Part shown: positions 16,445 through 23,464 of the stretch, one piece after another
Position numbering within the stretch: position 1 is the first letter of the stretch
Layout of the letters: each line of letters starts with the position of its first letter
From: Blautia glucerasea
GTDB taxonomy: Bacteria; Bacillota; Clostridia; Lachnospirales; Lachnospiraceae
Length of the DNA: 64,000 nt
Assembly: GCF_020537505.1 (NCBI RefSeq)
Contig: NZ_JAJBMO010000011.1
Coordinates: forward strand, 35,039 to 99,038
Direction of reading: 5' to 3'
Program-made: the position numbers and the translations under genes
The notes under the pieces: model-generated
What the model was told of the DNA's origin: nothing
The model's input: only the letters and a program-made list of their open reading frames with translations
Database searches by the model: none

Positions 16445-17428
16445 TCATTTTTTTTTGAATTTATTATATGTGTTAGCTAACTGTCCACAAGCCGCGTTAA
16501 TCTCTCTGCCATGAGAAACTCTCATAGTAACTTCAAGTCCTGCTTGCTCTAATTGATGTTTGAATGCAACTATTTCCCGTTTCTGTGGTGCTTTAATTCT
16601 TGAATTGCTTGTTGGGTTGTATTGTAACACGTTAATCATAACTTTTTTGCCCCGAAACCATTTTGCAAGTTGTCTTACATCTGAGGGCCGGTCATTTATA
16701 CCCGGTAAAAGCAAATACGCAAAGACAATTTTGCGATTATGCCTTTCAGAATAGGATAAGGCTTGCTTAACAACATCTTCAATAGCATATATGCGCATGT
16801 GAGGAATAATACGATTTCTTGCAGATTGTGTTGCTGCGTGTAAAGATATTGTCAACTGAATTTTAAGATGTTCCTCGCGCAATTTTTTTAATTGATCGAC
16901 CGGACCAACTGTTGATATGGTAATGCCGTCGGTTGGAAAGTTGAGCCCATATCTATCTCGGAGAATATGGATTGCTTTTATCAAGTTGTCATAATTGAAT
17001 AAAGGCTCTCCCATACCCATAAAAACGATACGGTTTACTTTTCGACGCAACAATATAATCTGTTGTACGATTTCTGACGATGTTAGATTACGAACAAAGC
17101 CATTTCGCCCGGACTCACAAAAAATACAACCAACAGGACAACCGACTTGTGTGCTCACGCAAACAGTTCCACCATCTCGCCGCTTGATAAAAACCGTTTC
17201 AATGTATTTGTTGTCTTTCAGTTCGTAAACATACTTTTCAGTATCACTGCTTTTGCAAATATTTTTTACCAACATTGATAGATTTTTTTTGCGTGGTAAT
17301 TGCTTATATAATTCTTCATATAAGGCTTTTGCTTCATTCTCGCCAATAACTTCCGACATTTCTTTGTAAGTAAATCCGTATGGATCATTCCGTACTTCCG
17401 CAGGCGTATATTTAGGTAAACGTTTCAT
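16445..17428 (-). CDS. RlmN/Cfr-family radical SAM 23S rRNA (A2503) methyl synthase
   Basis: 327 aa. The family transfers methyl to A2503 of 23S rRNA (C2 for RlmN, C8 for Cfr); C8 methylation gives resistance to several ribosome-targeting antibiotics. All key residues are present: the 4Fe-4S motif C97-x3-C101-x2-C104 (VGCPVGCIFC), the family cysteines C90 (TVCVST) and C314 (NAACGQL), and GMGEP (138-142). The N-terminal accessory domain is short and the sequence is not close to the Cfr I can recall, so C2 versus C8 cannot be decided. Its mobile setting and inducible-looking leader suggest resistance rather than housekeeping. AAAGGA precedes the ATG. Confidence 0.85.
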   Translation of the reverse strand: MKRLPKYTPAEVRNDPYGFTYKEMSEVIGENEAKALYEELYKQLPRKKNLSMLVKNICKSSDTEKYVYELKDNKYIETVFIKRRDGGTVCVSTQVGCPVGCIFCESGRNGFVRNLTSSEIVQQIILLRRKVNRIVFMGMGEPLFNYDNLIKAIHILRDRYGLNFPTDGITISTVGPVDQLKKLREEHLKIQLTISLHAATQSARNRIIPHMRIYAIEDVVKQALSYSERHNRKIVFAYLLLPGINDRPSDVRQLAKWFRGKKVMINVLQYNPTSNSRIKAPQKREIVAFKHQLEQAGLEVTMRVSHGREINAACGQLANTYNKFKKK

Positions 17429-17444
17429 TTTTATATCCTTTCTT

Positions 17445-17630
17445 CTAAATAATAAAAGTTTGTTTTTCTGTATTTTTGATTACAATCTCTAATTTTTCTA
17501 CATCAATGATATGCGTCAATTTGCATTTAGGGCAGAAAAGAGGAAAATCTTTTAATACAGTATTATGAAATACTTGAACTCTCGTCTTTCCGTTACAAAT
17601 CGGACATTTTATCCAATATTTTTTAAGCAT
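17445..17630 (-). CDS. Cysteine-rich KTR-domain protein, 61 aa
   Basis: A small zinc-ribbon protein with two CxxC pairs (KCPICNGKTRVQV and FCPKCK). The KTR family is typically found next to tet(M) and similar genes in Tn916-like elements; its role is unknown. The gene ends 16 bases before the methyl synthase and shares its leader. An AAGGA site lies rather far (about 13 bases) from the ATG, so translation may be weak. Confidence 0.82.
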   Translation of the reverse strand: MLKKYWIKCPICNGKTRVQVFHNTVLKDFPLFCPKCKLTHIIDVEKLEIVIKNTEKQTFII

Positions 17631-17651
17631 TATATTTCACTCGTCCTTTTT

Positions 17652-17707
17652 ACACAAAAAAATGCAGGTCAATCCTCAACATGAGCATTGACCTGCATTT
17701 ATAATGC
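17652..17707 (-). terminator. Attenuator hairpin before the KTR/methyl synthase genes
   Basis: ATGCAGGTCAAT and ATTGACCTGCAT form a 12-bp stem, followed on the minus strand by TTTTTTTGTG. It sits between the leader peptide and the KTR gene and would stop transcription unless translation or alternative pairing of the leader relieves it. Confidence 0.82.
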
Positions 17708-17935
17708 ACAGAGCAGTACAACAAAACTAAGGCATAGCTTGCACTATGTCTATACTATATCTATACGTCGTTAGTTTTTTGTATAGCATCCGCAAAATAA
17801 GCATGACAAAAAAGCCCATGTTGAAAATGGGAAAATCCTTTTTTTCAATGCTTATCTAATACGCATGCTATGCAACATAAACGCCGCCTCCTTTTACATA
17901 AATTTTATTTTATCAGAAAATCAGTCTACTGTCAA
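17708..17935 (-). promoter_or_regulatory. Promoter and structured attenuation leader of the methyl synthase operon
   Basis: The promoter is TTGACA (17935-17930), a 17-bp spacer, then TAAAAT (17912-17907). The transcript encodes an 8-codon leader peptide. The leader-peptide region (ATAGCATGCG...ATAAGCAT) can pair imperfectly with a downstream segment (ATAAGCATGA...CGGATGCTAT), CCCAT/ATGGG and CATAG/CTATG hairpins lie between, and the terminator hairpin follows. This architecture is known from inducible resistance genes where a stalled ribosome on the leader permits read-through. Confidence 0.78.
17852..17878 (-). CDS. Leader peptide MLHSMRIR
   Basis: An 8-codon ORF with a near-perfect AAAGGAGGCGG site, starting about 25 bases after the -10 box. 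Its codons form one arm of the long-range leader pairing, so ribosome stalling here would reshape the RNA. Peptide function is inferred from position only. Confidence 0.7.
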   Translation of the reverse strand: MLHSMRIR

Positions 17936-18028
17936 TACACAACAGGAAGTATTTAACCTAATGATATGAATTGTGTGGACATATCCAAAAAGAAAGGTGA
18001 ACTGTAAAATGTAACAGGGTGAATGAAA

Positions 18029-18385
18029 ATGGCAAAAAGACCCGTACCATTGTACGACTTTAAGGCTTTCGGGGCAGCTATAAAAGCCGCGAGAAATGAA
18101 TACGGCGAGAGCCGCAAAAAGGTAAGCGACGAGTTATATATTTCCCCGCGCTACCTTGCGAATATCGAGAACAAGGGACAACAGCCGAGTTTACAGGTAT
18201 TCTATGACCTTGTAACCCGGTATCATATTTCGGTAGATCAATTTTTCTTCCCGAACAGCAATGCGGAGAAATCCACCGGGCGGCGGCAGCTTGACGCGCT
18301 GCTGGACGGTATGAGCGATAAAGGCATACGGATTGTAACCGCAACAGCAAGGGAGATAACGGAAGTCGAAAAAGCAGAGGATTAA
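18029..18385 (+). CDS. XRE-family regulator of the transposon, 118 aa
   Basis: Helix-turn-helix at about 12-65 (FGAAIKAARNEYGESRKKVSDELYISPRYLANIENKG), with a C-terminal tail typical of Tn916-family regulators. Start 18029 fits AGGGTG at 18016-18021 better than the ATG at 18023. It is divergent from the methyl synthase operon and followed by a strong terminator. Confidence 0.82.
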   Translation: MAKRPVPLYDFKAFGAAIKAARNEYGESRKKVSDELYISPRYLANIENKGQQPSLQVFYDLVTRYHISVDQFFFPNSNAEKSTGRRQLDALLDGMSDKGIRIVTATAREITEVEKAED

Positions 18386-18408
18386 CCTCACAATATGAGA
18401 AATCGGGA

Positions 18409-18442
18409 GATTGCAGCGCATGGCGGCTGCAATCTTTTTTTG
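18409..18442 (+). terminator. Rho-independent terminator after the XRE gene
   Basis: GATTGCAGC and GCTGCAATC form the stem and are followed by a run of eight T. Confidence 0.85.
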
Positions 18443-18472
18443 CGTCCAAAATCAAAGGAACGCGCAACAAAT

Positions 18473-18580
18473 ACCGCCTTTCGGTGGGGGTATGGAGTAG
18501 ATAGCAAGCACAGCAAACGAGTACCCGTTTGCGGAAAATGCTTGTTGGGATAATCCCAAACCCTTATACCGAAAGGCGGT
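18473..18580. other. oriT: Candidate oriT of the transposon
   Basis: The segment just before mobC is bounded by a perfect 13-bp inverted repeat, ACCGCCTTTCGGT (18473-18485) and its complement (18568-18580). Inside are a GCAAACG/CGTTTGC hairpin (18513-18532) and a perfect TTGGGAT-A-ATCCCAA palindrome (18544-18558). Position next to MobC and relaxase genes makes an origin of transfer likely. Confidence 0.6.
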
Positions 18581-18586
18581 GCGGAA

Positions 18587-18916
18587 ATGGAAAACCGAAA
18601 GAGAAATATACAGATGAAGTTTTACGTTACGGAAGAAGAAAAGCGGCTGATCGACGAGAAGATGAAGCAGCTTCCCATAAAGCAGTATGGGGCATACTTC
18701 CGTAAAATGGCGATAGACGGGTATATTCTTGTCGTTGACCGAAGCGACACAAAAGCATATATCCGGGAACTGCAAGCGGTGAGCCGGAACATCAACCAAA
18801 TTGCAAAACGCGCCAATGCGACGGGGACGGTTTACAGGCAGGATATAGAGGACATTAAAAAGGCGGTGGACGAGATATGGCGGTTACAAAGACGCACCCT
18901 ATTAAATCAACCTTAA
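18587..18916 (+). CDS. mobC: MobC-family relaxosome protein, 109 aa
   Basis: A ribbon-helix-helix-like N-terminus (KRNIQMKFYVTEEEKRLIDEKM) is followed by the MobC pattern YGAYFRKMAIDGYI, LQAVSRNINQIAKRANATG and IKKAVDEIW. It binds oriT and helps the relaxase open the DNA. It overlaps the relaxase start by 40 bases. It appears intact, but its partner relaxase is truncated. Confidence 0.88.
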   Translation: MENRKRNIQMKFYVTEEEKRLIDEKMKQLPIKQYGAYFRKMAIDGYILVVDRSDTKAYIRELQAVSRNINQIAKRANATGTVYRQDIEDIKKAVDEIWRLQRRTLLNQP

Positions 18917-19080
18917 AGGCTGCGATAGACTATATCTTAAATCCCGAAAAGACAGACGGGAAGCTGCTTGCGTCCTCTTTCGGCTGCGGGCTGGAAACCG
19001 CCGATATTGAGTTTGCATGGACGCGGGAAGCTGCCGGAGATCGCGGTACACATTTAGGGCGGCACTTGATACAATCCTTT
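18877..19080 (+). pseudogene. Truncated MobA/VirD2-type relaxase (N-terminal 68 residues)
   Basis: The start is typical of the Relaxase/Mobilisation nuclease family (AVTKTHPIKSTLKAAIDYILNPEKT, later HLGRHLIQSF). Similarity stops at QSF, where the family continues with a proline/glycine-rich stretch and the HxHxxN metal site. The sequence beyond 19080 encodes permease. The metal site is missing, so this transposon cannot mobilize itself with this gene. Confidence 0.82.
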
Positions 19081-20155
19081 GGCAGCTATCAAGTACAAAC
19101 AAGATTTATATAAAACATCCGCTGGTGAAGTGACCCCGGATAGGATCAAATCGGCTTTGGAAACTTATCAAAGCTGCGTTCGAGAATATGGGCCAGTCGA
19201 GGAAGAGGGCTTTCCTCTGGCTGTATTTATTGAAAAAATCGTCCCGTTCCGTCACTTGCTGATGGGTCTGTCCGAAGCGTTTGCTGATCCAGTAACAGGC
19301 ATTGGTGCTGATTTAATGGATATTGACCCGAATGACATTGACGGAGCCTATTATGAAAAGTGCGCAGAACATTTACAGGATGTCATGCGGAATGAGCAAA
19401 GAGAAAACGAAACCGCACAGCAGAAAGCTCTTGAAAAATATTCAGAACTTGATACGCCATTTTATCTTCATTCTGGAATTTCAAAAGATGCATTTGATTA
19501 TATTGAGTTTTATATTTTGTTCCTTGCTATTTTGTGTGTGGCAATCGCAGCATCTACTTTCGCCGGAGAATATCAAACGGGCGGTGACAGCATCCTGCGA
19601 ACCACCAAATACGGGCATAAACAATTAGCAATTACCAAAATTCTGGCGGCATTTACACTTTTCGTTGTTACTTTCCTTGTCGGGATCACGATACACATTC
19701 TGATTTTAGATGCAGCGTTCGGGACGGATTGCTTAAAAACATCGTTTCAGATGCGATACTCTATCATTAATCTGCCAAACATCAATCTGGGGCAGTTGCA
19801 GATAATTCTCGCAGCAGCGGGCTTACTTTCTGTATTAGCAACGGTTAGCTGTACGTTGTTCCTGTCTGCAAAATGTAAAGACACATTGACAGTTTTGCTG
19901 ATCTCTATTGTAGTTCTTCTCATGCCGCTTTTTGCTTATGTAGCGATGGGAGCAACATGGCTCTCTACCATACTTCCATCTGCCGGAATTGGTATGCAGA
20001 ACAATTTCCTTTCTCAGCTTGCAGATTTCAATTATCTGAATATCGGTGGAATGAGTTTCTGGACACCGCATGTTATTTTGATTTCGGCAGGAATTGAATT
20101 ATTTGTGTTTACATTCTTGGCGATTCATTCCTATTGCAGACATCAGGTAGCATAA
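19081..20155 (+). pseudogene. 5'-truncated ABC-2 type permease
   Basis: The reading frame from 19079 encodes an extracytoplasmic region (about 1-135) and then about five membrane segments (YILFLAILCVAIAAS to IELFVFTFLAIHSY). The first membrane segment and start expected for this permease type are missing at the junction with the relaxase fragment. It probably belonged with the truncated response regulator at 12639 in a VncRS-Vex- or Bce-like locus. A residual product from an internal ATG is possible but unlikely to work. Confidence 0.7.
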
Positions 20156-20248
20156 AAGAAGTTCAAAATAGAACGAATAGGTTATCTGCAGCGCGACGGC
20201 AAAAGAAAAAAAGCCGTCGCAGAGCAGACACATTTTCACGCGCCTATG

Positions 20249-20281
20249 AAACGGCGGCTTTGATTTTCAGAGCCGCCGTTT
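20249..20281 (+). terminator. Terminator after the permease fragment
   Basis: AAACGGCGGCT and AGCCGCCGTTT form a perfect 11-bp stem. The T-run after it is short. Confidence 0.7.
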
Positions 20282-20364
20282 CTTTGCATTTGCACAAACC
20301 TATGATGAATTTTCCGGAAATATTGTGGTTAATAGCGATTTAAACTGTTGTATTTGTTTAAAAA

Positions 20365-20604
20365 TTAAAAAATATCTAATGAGTCTTCCGCATCTACCCA
20401 CATCTGCAAATTTCCATCAAGATATAATTTGGCATATTCAAGAGGTTCATCAATGGCGAGTGCGTTTAATGCACAGTCTGATCCTGGTGTGGTTTTTAAG
20501 TTCTTTTCAGCTTCCCAACAGTCAATGCGGAGCATATAGCCAACAGAGGTGTAAACATCAATACTGTTGCGCTTGGGATTGTATTCTGCAAATATTGTTC
20601 TCAT
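20365..20604 (-). CDS. DUF6061-like small protein, 79 aa
   Basis: A small soluble protein: MRTIFAEYNPKRNSIDVY, a segment LRIDCWEAEKNLKTTPGSDCALNAL and the end EPLEYAKLYLDGNLQMWVD. The pattern fits the DUF6061 family common in Clostridia elements; function unknown. Start 20604 has AAGGAG 10 bases upstream. It is the last gene before the right end of E2. Confidence 0.7.
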   Translation of the reverse strand: MRTIFAEYNPKRNSIDVYTSVGYMLRIDCWEAEKNLKTTPGSDCALNALAIDEPLEYAKLYLDGNLQMWVDAEDSLDIF

Positions 20605-20725
20605 CGTATCAAATCTCCTTATCGTTAAATCAATCATTTGTTGCAAAAATCAGAAGCATTTCAATCAGTTCACAATGTCACTTTTATTTTGTGTTATACT
20701 GTTTTATATAATTTTCTTGCCCTTG

Positions 20726-20794
20726 TTTTTGCCCTTATCAGAGTTCGTAAACACTGGTGGGACGATATAACGCAAGGGAAACAATAAGGGAAAG
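20726..20794. other. attR: Candidate right attachment region of E2
   Basis: TTTTTGCCCTTAT (20726-20738) and AATAAGGGAAAG (20783-20794) repeat motifs beside the E2 integrase (5331-5343 and 5361-5372). Spacing between the two motifs differs (57 versus 30 bp), so one motif is probably the crossover core and the other an arm site. The flanking 20795-20927 holds no gene that I can see. Confidence 0.5.
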
Positions 20795-20927
20795 CTCACC
20801 TGCGATAAACTTTGTGTTTTCAAGGGATTGAGAGATATTTGATAATAAAATATAACAGTTATTAAATCCCTTGGAATATATGAAATCTCAATTCAAGTTT
20901 GTGGAATCGACTGAAAGGAAGCATTAT

Positions 20928-21248
20928 ATGTTCTATATTTATATTATTTTTGATTTTGCAATGGCAGTAATTATGCTTTTATTTGGAATATGGTTTTATA
21001 GGTCAAAAGGACAAGCATCCAACTTCTTGTCTGGTTATAATATGAAATCTGCAGAAGAACGAAAAAAATATGATGAAAATGCTATGTGTAAGGCATATGG
21101 GAAGAGAATGATGCTTATGTCACTTCCTTTTATTGCTGGAATGATTATAGATATTTGGTATATAGGAACTGGTTGTTTAATTGCATGGGCGATATGGTTT
21201 GTTATGTTTATTCTGTTGCTTATAGATAGACATAAAAGAGAAAGTTAA
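20928..21248 (+). CDS. DUF3784 family membrane protein, 106 aa
   Basis: An N-terminal membrane segment (IYIIFDFAMAVIMLLFGIWFY), the conserved FLSGYNMKSAEERKKYDENAMCKAYGKRM block and two more C-terminal membrane segments. This matches the DUF3784 pattern; function unknown. Start 20928 is chosen because AAAGGA precedes it. It is the first E1 cargo gene after E2. Confidence 0.75.
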   Translation: MFYIYIIFDFAMAVIMLLFGIWFYRSKGQASNFLSGYNMKSAEERKKYDENAMCKAYGKRMMLMSLPFIAGMIIDIWYIGTGCLIAWAIWFVMFILLLIDRHKRES

Positions 21249-21398
21249 TTTATAGAAAAATAGAATGTTTTCGGGGTGAAAATACCGTTTATTTGTTTTA
21301 GACATATGATGTCCGATTGAAAATTAGCGGATTCTCGTTTTATGTCGTGGTAATTTTGCTATATATTGGTAAGCTGTAAGTGGAAGAGAGGTAGAGAC

Positions 21399-22340
21399 AT
21401 GGATACAAAAAAGATTGGAGCTTTTTTAAAGCAATGTCGTAAAGAAAAGAATCTTACGCAAGAGCAGCTTGCCGAGAAGTTTGAGGTATCTGCAAGAACA
21501 GTTTCCAGATGGGAAACAGGAATAAATATGCCAGATCTCAGTATACTTGTTCAACTTGCTGAGTATTACGATGTTGAGATAAGAGAGCTCCTGGATGGAG
21601 AAAGGAGCCAGACTATGAATAAAGAGATGAAAGAAACACTGGACAAAGTGGCGGTGTATGAAGAATGGGTGAAACAAAAAGCATTAAAGGCTGGAAATCT
21701 TGCATTTGCATCAATGTTTGTGATTAGTGTGTTAGCGATTATTATTCAGATGTTATTAACGGTGGATATTCGCTTGGTTTTAGGAGAGACAGCAACTGCT
21801 TTGGTAGGAGGAATTCTGTATGCTTCTATTATGGTGTACAATGGAATATGGGATAAATGTTTGCCCAAAAGTGCTACTATATGGCGCGATTTTTTCACCA
21901 GTGTGATATGTGCAGGAATTTTTACAGTCATCTATGGCATATGTTTATTTAGAATGGGAGCTACAGAAACACAGGTAACACGATTAGCAGTGGGATTTCT
22001 GATTGGTATTACTATTGTGGCATTTATTGTTCTTAGGCTCTTGGCATTTATTAATCGAAAAAGAAACCAGAATTCGTCAAATGTTCAGGAGAAAAAGGAA
22101 ACTTCCATATCTAAGGCAGAATGGACAAAAACTTATAATGCACAGAATATAGTAGAGACAGAACAACTCGTAGAAATGTTAAAGCAAAATGGAATAGCAG
22201 CTTTTTCACAGGAAGCAGGTGCGAATGTTGCAATGCATGGGGCACCTGGATTTGGAATATATGGTGTGGATATATTCGTGAAAACCGATGATGCAGAGAA
22301 GGCAGTACAGTTGATCAAGGAGATTAATAACCAAGAATGA
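21399..22340 (+). CDS. XRE regulator with membrane domain and DUF2007-like C-terminus
   Basis: 313 aa. The helix-turn-helix is at about 5-60 (IGAFLKQCRKEKNLTQEQLAEKFEVSARTVSRWETG), four hydrophobic segments lie between about 105 and 220, and the C-terminal 75 residues resemble DUF2007 signal-transducing domains (VETEQLVEMLKQNGIAAFSQE...DIFVKTDDAEKAVQLI). This looks like a membrane-tethered one-component regulator. GAGAGGTAGAG precedes the ATG. It lies just upstream of the small-RNA cassette, as another XRE gene does in E3. Confidence 0.78.
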   Translation: MDTKKIGAFLKQCRKEKNLTQEQLAEKFEVSARTVSRWETGINMPDLSILVQLAEYYDVEIRELLDGERSQTMNKEMKETLDKVAVYEEWVKQKALKAGNLAFASMFVISVLAIIIQMLLTVDIRLVLGETATALVGGILYASIMVYNGIWDKCLPKSATIWRDFFTSVICAGIFTVIYGICLFRMGATETQVTRLAVGFLIGITIVAFIVLRLLAFINRKRNQNSSNVQEKKETSISKAEWTKTYNAQNIVETEQLVEMLKQNGIAAFSQEAGANVAMHGAPGFGIYGVDIFVKTDDAEKAVQLIKEINNQE

Positions 22341-22349
22341 AGAAAATTT

Positions 22350-22475
22350 TTGACATTTTCACACATGCGTGCTAATATGATTATAGAAAAAGAGTGCTAC
22401 CGATAGACGGTTAGTCCGATATATGTTTTGACAAAAATTGCCGCTTAGTTTACCAGACCAGGGCGGCTATTTTTG
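22350..22475 (+). ncRNA. Predicted antisense-type small RNA with its promoter (E1 copy)
   Basis: Promoter TTGACA (22350-22355), 17-bp spacer, TAATAT (22373-22378). The transcript would start near 22385, open with GTGCTACCGATAGACGG and end at a bidirectional terminator (GCCGC/GCGGC stem with flanking A and T runs, 22433-22475). That terminator overlaps the 3' end of the convergent 32-aa peptide gene. No ORF is present. The arrangement is repeated in E3. Confidence 0.7.
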
Positions 22476-22565
22476 TGGTTTATTATTATCCTTGCCAAAG
22501 GTATATCCAAGACCAAAGCAGGTTAAGCCGAAGCTCACTACTGCAATAAAATCAACAATACTCAT
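22467..22565 (-). CDS. 32-aa hydrophobic peptide, candidate type I toxin (E1 copy)
   Basis: MSIVDFIAVVSFGLTC begins a single membrane helix (about 4-23) followed by a polar tail (GKDNNKPQK). AAAGGAGGG lies 9 bases upstream of the ATG. The promoter is TTGCAT (22708-22703), 17-bp spacer, TATAAT (22685-22680), giving a 5' leader of about 110 bases with an AGAGGG/CCCTCT hairpin (22615-22633). Size, membrane helix, structured leader and convergent RNA resemble TxpA/BsrG-type toxins; toxicity is inferred. The E3 homologue is at 34373. Confidence 0.75.
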   Translation of the reverse strand: MSIVDFIAVVSFGLTCFGLGYTFGKDNNKPQK

Positions 22566-22739
22566 GGCTTAGCCCTCCTTTCCAGTGGATTCTCTTTCGA
22601 GTTTCTATGTAATCAGAGGGTCACAGTCCCTCTGTTGAAGGACTAACCGCCTACCGTTATGATAGCACCCATGATGTAAATTATAGCAGTCAGGGACATT
22701 GTATGCAATAAAAAAATACGAAACATAAAAGAGGCTGTA

Positions 22740-23351
22740 ATGAAGATAAAAGATGTTGAAAAACGAACTGGAATTACAAGTTATAATATCAGATTTTATG
22801 AGAAAGAAAATTTATTAATTCCGAAAAGAAATCCTGTAAATGGATATCGTGAATATACAGAGGAAGATATTCTTTTGTTAAATCGTATAAAAATGTTAAG
22901 GATGTTAGATATTCCGGTTTCAGATATTAGAAAAATTTTATATGAAAAGGAAACATTAACCAGTGTTTTAAATACACATTTGCTTAAAATTAAAGAAGAA
23001 GAAAATAGACTTAGGCAGAATTATTTTTTATGCGAAGAGTTGATAAAAATGGATATGAGTGTGACTGATTTATCAGAAGAGATGTTAGATAAAATGGTAT
23101 CTGGAAAAGAGGAATATATTTACCAATTGGAGAGAATAAAACGGCAGGACAGGATACAAAAAATTTTCGATACTTCTAAATTAATTGTTTGTATTGTAGG
23201 GGGAGTAATTGCAGTCATTATGTGCGTGCAATTATATTTGAAATTATGTAATACATATATGAGTGCTCCGTTTAAAGTAATAACTCTTATTTTGAGTTTG
23301 ATTTTGGTGGTTTCAATATTACGGATTATAGTGTGTAATGAAACAAAATAA
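22740..23351 (+). CDS. MerR-family regulator with membrane anchor, 203 aa
   Basis: MerR winged helix at about 1-70 (MKIKDVEKRTGITSYNIRFYEKENLLIPKRNPVNGYREYTEEDI), a dimerisation helix, then two hydrophobic segments near residues 145-165 and 175-195. It probably senses a membrane-active signal and controls the ABC transporter genes that follow in the same direction. MerR regulators of this build are frequent beside ABC exporters in Clostridia. Confidence 0.8.
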   Translation: MKIKDVEKRTGITSYNIRFYEKENLLIPKRNPVNGYREYTEEDILLLNRIKMLRMLDIPVSDIRKILYEKETLTSVLNTHLLKIKEEENRLRQNYFLCEELIKMDMSVTDLSEEMLDKMVSGKEEYIYQLERIKRQDRIQKIFDTSKLIVCIVGGVIAVIMCVQLYLKLCNTYMSAPFKVITLILSLILVVSILRIIVCNETK

Positions 23352-23464
23352 GAATGCGAAGATATTTTTGAGAAAAAGAGGACAAATAGAAAATGTTCTC
23401 TTTTTTTCTTGACCTTAAACTTTCTCTAAGGTGTATATATAAGAAAAACAGGGAGGCGAGAGAT

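Larger units (their letters stand above)
12921..19080. mobile_element. Serine-recombinase mobilizable transposon, right end deleted
   Basis: It starts where the response regulator reading breaks off (12921) and ends inside its own relaxase gene (19080), where unrelated permease sequence begins. Contents are a large serine recombinase, TnpW, an HTH/sigma pair, an RlmN/Cfr-like gene with a KTR protein and leader, an XRE regulator, an oriT-like region, MobC and the relaxase N-terminus. To the eye it is more GC-rich than its surroundings. The layout recalls Tn4451/Tn6218-type elements; this is a resemblance, not a database match. Confidence 0.75.
5331..20794. mobile_element. Integrative mobilizable element E2, nested in E1
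   Basis: The region from the outward-facing integrase (5379) to the repeated CCCTTAT-type motif at 20726-20794 behaves as one element. It holds integrase, repressor, excisionase, DUF3847, oriT, MobA/MobL, DUF6040, AbiE and DUF6061, plus remnants of a response regulator/ABC transporter locus broken by a transposon. It has no E3 counterpart and splits E1 between its mobility genes and its cargo. Ends are inferred from repeats. Confidence 0.6.

Noticed and set aside
12928..19080. Transposon read as a complete, active Tn6218 or Tn4451 copy
   Set aside because: The relaxase is cut at residue 68 and no right end is visible, so only a damaged element of that general type can be claimed.
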